Source: Magnetococcus sp. PR-3 (GTDB lineage Bacteria > Pseudomonadota > Magnetococcia > Magnetococcales > Magnetococcaceae). Taken from it: 64,000 bases of DNA. Both the position numbers and the translations under genes were made by a program. Under the pieces are notes generated by a model. The model was not told the origin of the DNA. It did not search any database and worked only from the letters and a program-made list of their open reading frames with translations. Of the stretch, positions 56,418-64,000 are shown piece by piece; the stretch's first letter is position 1; each line of letters starts with the position of its first letter. Location: NCBI RefSeq assembly GCF_036689865.1, contig NZ_JBAHUQ010000018.1, positions 1 to 64,000 on the forward strand, written 5' to 3'.

Positions 56418-57364
56418 ATCTTAATCAGCTACGTTATGTGCTCGCGGTTGCCCAAGAGGGTAATTTTAGTCGTGCAGCCAAGCGCTGTCACGTCAGCCAA
56501 CCCTCTCTCAGTGTTGCCGTACGCAACCTGGAAGAGGAGCTTGAGGTGATCTTATTTGAGCGCTTTAAACATGAGGTGCGGGTAACCCCTGAAGGGGAGC
56601 GGGTCCTGGTACGGATTAAACAGGCCCTTGAGGCGGTGGAGCATATTCGTCAAACCGCACGGGGAGAGGATGCCGATCCTCTAAAGGGCTCTTTGCGCTT
56701 AGGTGCTATCTTTACCATCGCTCCTTATCTGTTCCCTGGCTTTGTACCGGAGCTTCATCGGCAAGCCCCTGATCTGACGCTACTGTTGGAAGAGAACTTT
56801 ACAGCGGTTTTGTCAGAAAAGCTGAAACGGGGGGAGCTGGATGCAATGGTCATCGCCTTGCCCTATGATGAACCAGGTATTGTTACCCAGCCGATCTATG
56901 ATGAGCCTTTTGTCGTTGGGGTGCCTGCTGATCATGGCTGGGTGGATCGTAATGATCTGGATGGAAATGATCTGGCCTCTGAGCAGTTGTTGTTGTTGGG
57001 AAAAGGGCACTGCTTTCGTGATCAAGTTTTGGAAATCTGCCCTGCTTGCCATCAGGTAGCCGATACGGTGACAGGCATGCACAATATTATTGAAGGGAGT
57101 TCACTGGAGACCATTCGGCATATGGTTGCTTCAGGTGTGGGTATTACGGTGTTACCGCTGGGCTCTATTACCACCATGGTTTGTAGTGCGATGAACTGTC
57201 CAGAACAGAGCCGCTCGGCGCTGCGCTATGCTTATTTTAAAGATCCTGCCCCTGTGCGGCGGGTGGCTTTGGCTTGGCGAGAGTCCTTCCCCAACCCAGA
57301 AATTTTTGAACAGGTAGTTCAAGCGCTCCAGGCTGGTATGCCAAAGCAAATGAAAGAGCTCTAA
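56414..57364 (+). CDS. oxyR: LysR-type peroxide sensor OxyR
   Basis: A 316-aa LysR regulator with N-terminal HTH (NFSRAAKRCHVSQPSLSVAVRNLEEEL). The redox switch is intact: GHCFRDQVLEIC, with two Cys nine positions apart as in E. coli OxyR Cys199/Cys208. It would activate antioxidant genes when peroxide forms the disulfide. The start overlaps the preceding small ORF by four bases. No catalase or peroxidase gene is adjacent. Confidence 0.93.
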   Translation: MNLNQLRYVLAVAQEGNFSRAAKRCHVSQPSLSVAVRNLEEELEVILFERFKHEVRVTPEGERVLVRIKQALEAVEHIRQTARGEDADPLKGSLRLGAIFTIAPYLFPGFVPELHRQAPDLTLLLEENFTAVLSEKLKRGELDAMVIALPYDEPGIVTQPIYDEPFVVGVPADHGWVDRNDLDGNDLASEQLLLLGKGHCFRDQVLEICPACHQVADTVTGMHNIIEGSSLETIRHMVASGVGITVLPLGSITTMVCSAMNCPEQSRSALRYAYFKDPAPVRRVALAWRESFPNPEIFEQVVQALQAGMPKQMKEL

Positions 57365-58346
57365 GCATCCATCACAAAAGGCTGTTACTGTTTGCCGCCT
57401 TATACATAGTCGGGTCGAGCCGCGTGTGTCTGCGCTGTTTTGGCGCACTACCCGGGCAAGATCGGTGATCTTAAGCCTGGTGAGGATCCTTTTTTATTCT
57501 GTGGACAATGATGAATAAAAGGCCCTGGAGCTATCGTTGTAAGCCCTATGGCATAAAAGGTGAGGTCTGAAGGTCGGTAAAACTTGCTCAAATGAGGATT
57601 GTTAAAAGGTATTTAATCTATTTTTCCCCGTTGTTTGGCTGTGTGGTTTGAGCCTTGTGATTTTCAAGGTAGCGCCAGCCCAGCTAATGAAGTCTAGCTC
57701 TAGGAGGGTGGCCTTCATCACCTTATGGTTGAGGGCCGTTATCGACACACCTTGACGATACTAAAGCTTCTTACGCCGGCTCGAACGTGCGCATCTACTC
57801 CTAAATCCCAAGCATATATGCCGTCTGAGCGTGAAATCTTTCAGCGGTTTACCGTTCTCCTAGCCGAGGTATCCCAAAAGAGTGGGGCCGTCACATGCTC
57901 ATGGGGGCTCCCTCTAACCTTAAAAGGACAACTGCGCCTGTAGTTGCAGTGATGTTCTATTCTATCGATGGCGTCGAATGGATAGAGGCTGATCGCACGG
58001 GTATAAACACTAGGGTTTCAGGTTGTTTTGAGCACGATGACCATGACCGTTCTATGGTGAGTCTCATGTGACCCTGTAAGAGGCCTTTGGGCAATCTTTA
58101 TCTCTTCATATCTTTTGGGGGCGTACAGGTAGCTCCAGGTGTGGTGAGGTCGGCGGTACCTTATGCCTATTTGCCTTTTATCTGCGTGACCTGGACCATG
58201 GGTTCCCTACATGCAGACCTAGCTTTACTCGGCTGTGATATATAGTTGGCGATGATGGGCCGTAGCAGCTAAACTGGCAGAGTGAGGCATAATGGCGCAG
58301 GATAATAACCTGTGTTGAGGGGGTTCTTTATTGGGGAGTTCTAATT
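57365..58346. other. Long intergenic region between oxyR and the FIST gene
   Basis: About 980 bases. The only sizable open frame (57725-57943, 72 codons) lacks protein-like composition and a ribosome site. A small inverted repeat AAGATC-GGT-GATCTT (about 57458-57472) is present. I find no tRNA or known RNA. It could hold a small RNA or a decayed gene; nothing is demonstrable. Confidence 0.4.
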
Positions 58347-59492
58347 GTGAAGAGTGCGCAACACGTTCTGACTAATGTTGATTGGAAATCTGATGAACTG
58401 GTTGATCTTTCAAAGATTAATCCTCAATTGGTTCTGGTTTTTGGTTCGGTCGCTTTTTTTGACAAGGCCGACTTTGTTACACGTTTAAATCACTGTTTTC
58501 CTGCAGCACAATTGGTTGGCTGTACAACCGCTGGTGAGATTACAGCCGATGGGGTGTTTGATGATCACTGCGTGGTGACCGCGGTACAGTTTGATGGGGT
58601 GCAAATTCATATCGCACATAATGAAGTGGGGGCGATGGAAGCATCCAAACAGGCTGGCGTGCAACTGGGGGAAACTCTCAAACCCCACCAACCTTCTGCA
58701 GTGCTGTTGTTTGGTAAGGGATTGGCCATTAATGGCAGTGGTGTTATTGAAGGGCTGATCGAGAACCTTGGGCAAGATATTCCCATTACTGGAGGTTTAG
58801 CCGGAGATGGTGGGAAGTTTGAACGCACCCTGGTTTTAACCCCTCAAGGTATTTCTGATGATCAAGTCGTTGCCGTGGGTTTGTGTGGAGAGGCTGTCCG
58901 TATCGGCCATGGTTCCTTCGGTGGGTGGTCTCCTTTTGGTCCTCCACGTAAAGTGACCCGCTGTGAAGGTAATGTACTCTTTGAGTTAGATAATGAACCT
59001 GCCTTGAATATTTATAAAAAATATTTGGGTGAATATGCCAAAGATCTACCGGCCTCTGGCTTGCTGTTTCCATTTGAAATGCTCAATGCGGACCATGAAC
59101 AGGTCGGTTTGATCCGTACCATCCTGGGGGTTGATGAAGAGGCTGGTTCTCTGGTGCTCGCAGGGGATATTGATGCAGAAGGGTATCTCCGTCTGATGCA
59201 TGCCAGTACCGATGGTTTGGTTGATGGTGCAGAACAAGCCGCTCAAGCAACACGTGAGCGGGTCGGGGGGGGCATTCGTGATGGCTTGGCCATTTTGGTG
59301 AGCTGTGTGGGGCGCAAGCTCGTCATGGGGGATCAAGTGGATGAAGAGGTCGAAGTTGTGGCAGAAACCCTTGGAGGTGATGTGGTTTTGACCGGTTTTT
59401 ACTCCTATGGTGAAATCAGCCCTTTTTCAACCACAACAGACTGTAAGCTACACAATCAGACCATGACGGTAACCTTTATCCATGAAGTTTGA
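58347..59492 (+). CDS. FIST domain sensor protein
   Basis: A 381-aa protein beginning at a GTG with GGGGAG eight bases upstream. It carries FIST_N (LVLVFGSVAFFDKAD, AAQLVGCTTAGEI) and FIST_C (CVGRKLVMGDQVDEEVE, TGFYSYGEISPF), intracellular ligand-sensing domains often linked to signal transduction. It lacks a kinase or output domain, and the next gene, 36 bases on, is a large hybrid histidine kinase, so it likely serves as that kinase's sensor partner (inferred). Ligand unknown; small molecules such as amino acids are suggested for the family. Confidence 0.9.
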   Translation: MKSAQHVLTNVDWKSDELVDLSKINPQLVLVFGSVAFFDKADFVTRLNHCFPAAQLVGCTTAGEITADGVFDDHCVVTAVQFDGVQIHIAHNEVGAMEASKQAGVQLGETLKPHQPSAVLLFGKGLAINGSGVIEGLIENLGQDIPITGGLAGDGGKFERTLVLTPQGISDDQVVAVGLCGEAVRIGHGSFGGWSPFGPPRKVTRCEGNVLFELDNEPALNIYKKYLGEYAKDLPASGLLFPFEMLNADHEQVGLIRTILGVDEEAGSLVLAGDIDAEGYLRLMHASTDGLVDGAEQAAQATRERVGGGIRDGLAILVSCVGRKLVMGDQVDEEVEVVAETLGGDVVLTGFYSYGEISPFSTTTDCKLHNQTMTVTFIHEV

Positions 59493-59528
59493 GCCATTAA
59501 TGACCAATTTGGGTAGGGAAGCCTGATT

Positions 59529-62500
59529 ATGCACCGTTTACTGCTGCGACAGCTTCGGCGTTCTATGGGTTTGACCAGCGAGGAGGCCGTGGAGAGCCTT
59601 CTCGCTGAGGTTGATCAATTACCAGATCAAACCCTTTCTGCTGAAAGTGTTCAGGCACTTCATGGGCTTAAAACGCTGCTAAATCGTGTTGAGCAGACCT
59701 ATGAGCAAAATGAGCGGGATTTAAACTTAAGAAACCGCTCTTTGCATTTAAGTTCAGATGAACTCTCCCATGCCAATGAACAGTTGCGTCATGAAAAGGT
59801 TCGGCAGGATACGGTGTTGGCCGCTTTGCGAGAGACCGCCAACCATCTGTTGGAGGCCGATCAGCAGCCTATGTTGGGGGAGGATGAAGCCAGCCTTGAG
59901 CAGCTCTCTGAGTTAATGTCTCGGTTGGCTGTGGAGCGTTCAGAATTTCAACGTCATCTGGAGCGGCAAAAGTTCGCTCTGGATGAACACGCCATTGTAA
60001 GCATTACCGATACTCAAGGAACCATCCTCTATGCCAATGATCGTTTTTGTCAAATAAGTGGCTATGAGCGGGATGAGATTCTTGGCAAAAATCACCGTTT
60101 GGTTAACTCAGGCCTCCATGATAAACGCTTTTTTGAACAGATGTGGCAAACCATTGGCCAAGGTGAGGTGTGGAATGGTGAGGTTTGCAATAAAGCCAAA
60201 AATGGTGACCGCTATTGGGTGTCAGCGACCATTGTTCCCTTTTTAAATGATCAGGGTGAACCCGTTCAGTATATTGCAATTCGAACAGATATTACCCAGC
60301 AGAAAGAGTTGGAAACGGAGATTGATGAGAGTCGCCGCTTCTTGCAAAATATCAGTGATAACATGGGCGAAGGTGTGTTTGCCCTGGATACTCAAGGGTG
60401 TTGTACATTCCTAAATCCTGAGGCTGAGTGGTTGTTGGGCTGGAACCAGCAGGAGCTCGCCAGTCGCTCATTCCATGATGCGGTTCATTTTCAAAACTCC
60501 GAAGGATTACCTGTTTCAGAATCCGAGTGTCCGGCCAATCAATCTGTGCTTGCTGGGGAGGCCTATCGCTCGGATGAGGATATCTTTACCCGCCGAGATG
60601 GTAGTACTTTTCCTGTGAATATCGCCGTGGTCCCTATTCGTGAAGGGGGTACCATTACCGGTGCAGTTGGGGTGTTCCAAGATATTACGGAAAGTAAGCA
60701 GATCCAGAGCCAGCTCAAACAGAGTGAAGAACGATTACAGATTGCATTGGATGCTTCCAATACCGGTTTTTGGGATTGGGATCCACAGCAGGACCGCGCT
60801 TTCTTTAGTGACCAGTGGCTCTCAATGGTGGGGTTGGCGCAAGGTGAATTGCTCAATAACAGTACCGGTTGGCTGGGGTTGATGCATGAGGAGGATCTTC
60901 CTCATGTGGAGCGGGAGCTGCAGGCTCATTTGCAAGGGCAACGCAAGGATTATGAAGTAGAGTTCCGTATGCGCCATAAACAGGGGCATTGGGTCTGGAT
61001 CCTTAGTGCTGGACGGGTGATCGAACGGGATGAAGATAAACGCCCTTTGCGTATGGCGGGTATCCACAAAGATATTAGTGACCGTAAACGGGTTGAGGAT
61101 GAACTAAAACAGGCCATGTTGGATGCGGAGAGTGCCAACCGTTCCAAGTCAGAGTTTTTAGCCAATATGAGTCATGAAATCCGCACCCCTATGAATGGTG
61201 TGGTCGGGATGTTAGAGCTGCTGGCCAATACGGAATTGACCGAAGAGCAGCACAGCCATATGCGCACAGCTCGGAACTCAGCAGAGAGTTTGCTTACCAT
61301 CATTAATGACATTCTTGATTTTTCAAAAATTGAAGCGGGCAAGCTAGAGCTCGAAGAGATCCCCTTTGATTTGGCCGAATTAGTGGAAGATGTTACCTCC
61401 CTTCTGGCCCAGCGGGTGGATAGTGAAAAGCTGGAACTGCTGCACAACACCCCGCCAAAAATGCCCAGCCAGTTACGTGGTGACCCTACTCGGGTACGTC
61501 AGGTGTTGGTGAATTTGGTTGGAAATGCGGTGAAATTTACCCCCGAAGGGGAGGTAGAGGTCCGCATGACCATTGAGCATCATCAAGAGCAGAGTATCAC
61601 CATCAATACAGAAGTCAGAGATACCGGGATTGGGATTGATGATGCCATGCGCCCCCGGTTGTTTCGTATGTTCACCCAGGCTGATGGTTCTACCACGCGG
61701 CGCTTTGGTGGAACAGGTTTGGGGCTGGCCATTAGTAAGCAGTTGGTTGAGTTGATGGGAGGGCGTGTTGGTTTTTCCAGTCAGGTCGGGCAAGGGTCTA
61801 CTTTCTGGTTCCGGGTTACCTACCCTGTGGTCGAAGGGGCTTCTAAGCCAACACAAGGTGTGGAGTCCCTAAAAGGTTTACGTGCCTTGGTGGTGGATGA
61901 TAATGCCACCAACCGTAATTTGCTGGGACGCTATTTGGGGGGGTGGGATGTTACCCACCTGGAGTGTTCCAGTGCGGAACAGGCATTGGAAAAAATTGAA
62001 GATGCCGCCAAGTTTGGGCTCTCTTTTGACCTGGCAATTCTGGATCTGCTTATGCCCGGTATGGACGGTTTGGAGCTGGCTGAGCGTATTACGCACATGG
62101 TTAGCCGTAAGCAGATTAAACCCCTACATATGGTATTGCTGACCTCTGCCCACGCAAGGCGAGAGGAGCTGGAAAAAGCCGGTGTGGTGGCGGCGCTTTC
62201 AAAACCGATCCGTCAGGCTCAGCTTTTAGCTCTGCTGGGGCAGGTTGTGCGGGGTGAACGTACGGTAGAGGGGCATGAGGGGCGTCAAGGTAACGGAAAC
62301 ATGGAGAGTGTTTTTGATGCCCATGTGTTGCTGGTAGAAGATCACCCCATTAATCAGCAGGTGGCGCGGGGTATGCTCACGGGGCTTGGCTGTCGGGTGG
62401 AGATTGCCAGCGATGGTCACGAAGGGGTGCGGTTGTTTGCCCGTAACCGATATGACCTGGTGCTCATGGATATTCAAATGCCCGGAATGGATGGGTATGA

Positions 62501-63161
62501 AACCACCAATGCCATCCGTCAAATGGAGCGCAGTGAACGTTGGAAGCGGACACCCATTGTGGCGCTAACGGCCAATGCGATGGAACAAGATCGGGATCGC
62601 TGCCTGGCGGCGGATATGGATGATTATTTAAGTAAGCCTATTAATCTAGACCGTTTAAAAACCTCCTTATCACGTTGGCTTCAGGTGTTGCAGGAGGGGG
62701 CTGAGGTCTCACAGGGGAGTGGTGAGGTCCAGGCCGAGGTGGCGCAAAACCCCGCAGGAACTGAAGATCCTTCGGCTGGGGCATCTGAGCAAGCCTCGGC
62801 GTTGGCTGCGTCAGAGTGGGTGGACCAGCGCACTTTAAAAACATTAAAAAGCTCCATGTCGGTTATTGAGGGTGGGTTTGAACAGATTTTAGATGCTTAT
62901 TTAGAAAGTACCCCTCAGGCATTAGAGAGTATTGAGGCAGGTGTTTTAGATGGTGATGCCGTACGTGTTCGTGGTGCGGCACATAATCTCAAGTCCACCA
63001 GTTTAAGCTTGGGTGCACATGCACTGGGCGAGGTGGCTAAAGAGATCGAGCTTTGCGGCAAAGAGGGCAAGCTTGATGATCTCTCTGCTCTCTTACAAAA
63101 AGCCAAGGCGCTCTATATGCAGGTCAGCAAACAGTTGGAACTGGAAAAACAACGTCTATAA
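59529..63161 (+). CDS. Hybrid histidine kinase: PAS x3, HisKA, HATPase, two receivers, HPt
   Basis: A 1210-aa kinase without clear membrane segments. Order: N-terminal coiled coil (1-150), PAS domains (about 155-270, 280-400, 405-530; GYERDEILGKNHRLVNSG marks the first), HisKA with phospho-His in LANMSHEIRTPMNG near 549, HATPase (NLVGNAVKFT, DTGIGID, GGTGLGLAIS), receiver 1 with Asp in LAILDLLMPG, receiver 2 with Asp in LVLMDIQMPG, and a C-terminal HPt with His in GAAHNLKSTSLSLG near 1151. This is a full phosphorelay in one chain, like BarA/RpfC-type kinases. It is cotranscribed with the FIST gene. No response regulator output is adjacent. Confidence 0.93.
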   Translation: MHRLLLRQLRRSMGLTSEEAVESLLAEVDQLPDQTLSAESVQALHGLKTLLNRVEQTYEQNERDLNLRNRSLHLSSDELSHANEQLRHEKVRQDTVLAALRETANHLLEADQQPMLGEDEASLEQLSELMSRLAVERSEFQRHLERQKFALDEHAIVSITDTQGTILYANDRFCQISGYERDEILGKNHRLVNSGLHDKRFFEQMWQTIGQGEVWNGEVCNKAKNGDRYWVSATIVPFLNDQGEPVQYIAIRTDITQQKELETEIDESRRFLQNISDNMGEGVFALDTQGCCTFLNPEAEWLLGWNQQELASRSFHDAVHFQNSEGLPVSESECPANQSVLAGEAYRSDEDIFTRRDGSTFPVNIAVVPIREGGTITGAVGVFQDITESKQIQSQLKQSEERLQIALDASNTGFWDWDPQQDRAFFSDQWLSMVGLAQGELLNNSTGWLGLMHEEDLPHVERELQAHLQGQRKDYEVEFRMRHKQGHWVWILSAGRVIERDEDKRPLRMAGIHKDISDRKRVEDELKQAMLDAESANRSKSEFLANMSHEIRTPMNGVVGMLELLANTELTEEQHSHMRTARNSAESLLTIINDILDFSKIEAGKLELEEIPFDLAELVEDVTSLLAQRVDSEKLELLHNTPPKMPSQLRGDPTRVRQVLVNLVGNAVKFTPEGEVEVRMTIEHHQEQSITINTEVRDTGIGIDDAMRPRLFRMFTQADGSTTRRFGGTGLGLAISKQLVELMGGRVGFSSQVGQGSTFWFRVTYPVVEGASKPTQGVESLKGLRALVVDDNATNRNLLGRYLGGWDVTHLECSSAEQALEKIEDAAKFGLSFDLAILDLLMPGMDGLELAERITHMVSRKQIKPLHMVLLTSAHARREELEKAGVVAALSKPIRQAQLLALLGQVVRGERTVEGHEGRQGNGNMESVFDAHVLLVEDHPINQQVARGMLTGLGCRVEIASDGHEGVRLFARNRYDLVLMDIQMPGMDGYETTNAIRQMERSERWKRTPIVALTANAMEQDRDRCLAADMDDYLSKPINLDRLKTSLSRWLQVLQEGAEVSQGSGEVQAEVAQNPAGTEDPSAGASEQASALAASEWVDQRTLKTLKSSMSVIEGGFEQILDAYLESTPQALESIEAGVLDGDAVRVRGAAHNLKSTSLSLGAHALGEVAKEIELCGKEGKLDDLSALLQKAKALYMQVSKQLELEKQRL

Positions 63162-63383
63162 TTCCACCTTTCCATGATGTATTCCGTGAGGAAGTGTGAC
63201 TTTTCCTGACAAAAGAGCATAAGAAGCTTGCCTTTTTTCTCAATGTATCCGATCTATTGATATCGGCCTGCATAAGTCTCTATTGATATATAGTGGTCTG
63301 TGGAGATAATGCAAAGGTCTATGCTGGTTTTAGAATGGCTGAGACCTGGGTGCTATCCATGATGTTTTGGGGGATGTTTTAAT
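63162..63383. promoter_or_regulatory. Region before the haem-sensor gene with an 11-bp direct repeat
   Basis: TCTATTGATAT occurs at 63253-63263 and again at 63279-63289, 26 bp apart, just upstream of the next gene. It may be a regulator site; no gene is seen. Confidence 0.35.
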
Positions 63384-64000
63384 ATGAGTTTATTGGGCAA
63401 ACGCTCCATCTCTTTTCGAGTCATGGTGCTTGTCGGTGTCTTAGGTACGTTGAGTTTAGCCATTATGGGGTTTTTTCTGCTGCAACGTATGGAAGCCGAG
63501 CTTGTAGACCAAAACCGGAGTTCCCTGGCACAATTGGCCAATAATGCCAAGTTGGGTTTAGAGAATTTGATGGTGGCTGGGGCACGGAAAAATACCCATA
63601 AATTTACCGATACACTCAAAAAAGAGAGTGGCTTTATTGTTTTGCGTAGAGATGGCAGTGAAGCGTTTGTGGCTGGCAACGATAAAGTAGATTTAGGTGA
63701 GCAAGGTGCCGTTGCGTTGGCGCAAGCCTTTAAGTCTGAAAAGGCGGTGGAGTATGAGTCGCTTGTTAATGGCAAACGCCATTTAGGCTTTTTAATCCCC
63801 ATGCTGAACCGGGCATCCTGCCATACCTGTCATGAGGGGGAGGGTAATATCCGTGGGGTCTTTTATTTGACCCGTGATCTCACCCCTGTTTTAACCCGTG
63901 TTGCAGATGCCCGTTTCATGGCCTTTGTCGTGACTTTCCTCTGTATTGTGCTCTTTATCGCGGCGTTGTGGGTCATTTTAGGACGTCATCTAAAATCCCC
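63384..64000 (+). CDS. Membrane sensor with periplasmic CxxCH haem motif (3' end missing)
   Basis: The gene starts at ATG 63384 with GGGGGA upstream and is open to the window edge (205 codons). A first membrane segment lies at about residues 14-33 (VMVLVGVLGTLSLAIMGFFL). A periplasmic domain of about 140 residues follows, with SCHTCHEGEG near residue 142, a c-type haem attachment motif, then a second membrane segment (AFVVTFLCIVLFIAALWV). This is the Tll0287-like/haem-sensing domain layout found in redox or gas-sensing chemoreceptors and kinases. The output domain is beyond the window; HAMP plus kinase, GGDEF or chemoreceptor are all possible. Confidence 0.82.
   Translation, partial: MSLLGKRSISFRVMVLVGVLGTLSLAIMGFFLLQRMEAELVDQNRSSLAQLANNAKLGLENLMVAGARKNTHKFTDTLKKESGFIVLRRDGSEAFVAGNDKVDLGEQGAVALAQAFKSEKAVEYESLVNGKRHLGFLIPMLNRASCHTCHEGEGNIRGVFYLTRDLTPVLTRVADARFMAFVVTFLCIVLFIAALWVILGRHLKS

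Noticed and set aside
57725-57943. 72-aa frame between oxyR and the FIST gene
   Set aside because: No ribosome site and unlikely composition; it probably reflects chance.
63353-63802. 149-aa minus-strand open frame near the window end
   Set aside because: It is antisense to the haem-sensor gene, which has a ribosome site, two membrane segments and CxxCH.

Overview
The window is chromosomal DNA of a Gram-negative proteobacterium rich in signal-transduction genes. The large type I-secreted repeat protein, the Pel operon and many hybrid kinases would fit a Magnetococcus-like marine bacterium, but that placement is an inference from gene style, not a database match. There are no rRNA or tRNA genes, no CRISPR array and no insertion sequence that I can recognise. 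Genes are dense and mostly intact; the first and last genes run off the window edges.

Layout. (1) 1-15710, + strand: the 3' part of a giant secreted repeat protein (adhesin type, 49-residue repeats, RTX-like end), then a type I secretion ABC protein and HlyD-type adaptor, then three genes that look like glycan or protein modification enzymes: a TPR-glycosyltransferase-sulfotransferase fusion, a GT-A glycosyltransferase, and a glycosyltransferase fused to methyltransferase-like domains. (2) 15927-31377, - strand: a nine-gene Pel exopolysaccharide operon in which both PelA (hydrolase / deacetylase) and PelB (TPR / porin) are encoded as two separate genes, all tightly coupled. (3) 32140-38024, + strand: two membrane c-di-GMP-type proteins, one with a ruined GGDEF motif and one with intact GGDEF and EAL. 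PelD carries an RxxD c-di-GMP site, so these may be its inputs. (4) 38003-41144, - strand: arsR, gapdh and arsJ, the organoarsenical (1-arseno-3-phosphoglycerate) efflux set. (5) 41466-50627: a hybrid kinase, a RluA-type pseudouridine synthase, an M48 lipoprotein protease with TPRs, 2-isopropylmalate synthase with a probable leucine leader peptide, a small membrane ORF, an alpha/beta hydrolase and a radical SAM protein. (6) 49746-54805, - strand: DUF3179 protein, ModA-like binding protein, sensor kinase, radical SAM. (7) 55106-57364, + strand: DHH phosphoesterase, a small ORF and OxyR. (8) 58347-64000, + strand: FIST sensor protein, a large hybrid kinase with two receivers and HPt, and the start of a membrane sensor with a periplasmic c-type haem motif.

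The most interesting candidates for something undescribed are the secreted adhesin with dedicated glycosylation/sulfation genes and an ABC exporter whose ATPase lacks the usual signature and H-loop residues, the split-gene Pel operon, and the leuA leader peptide.
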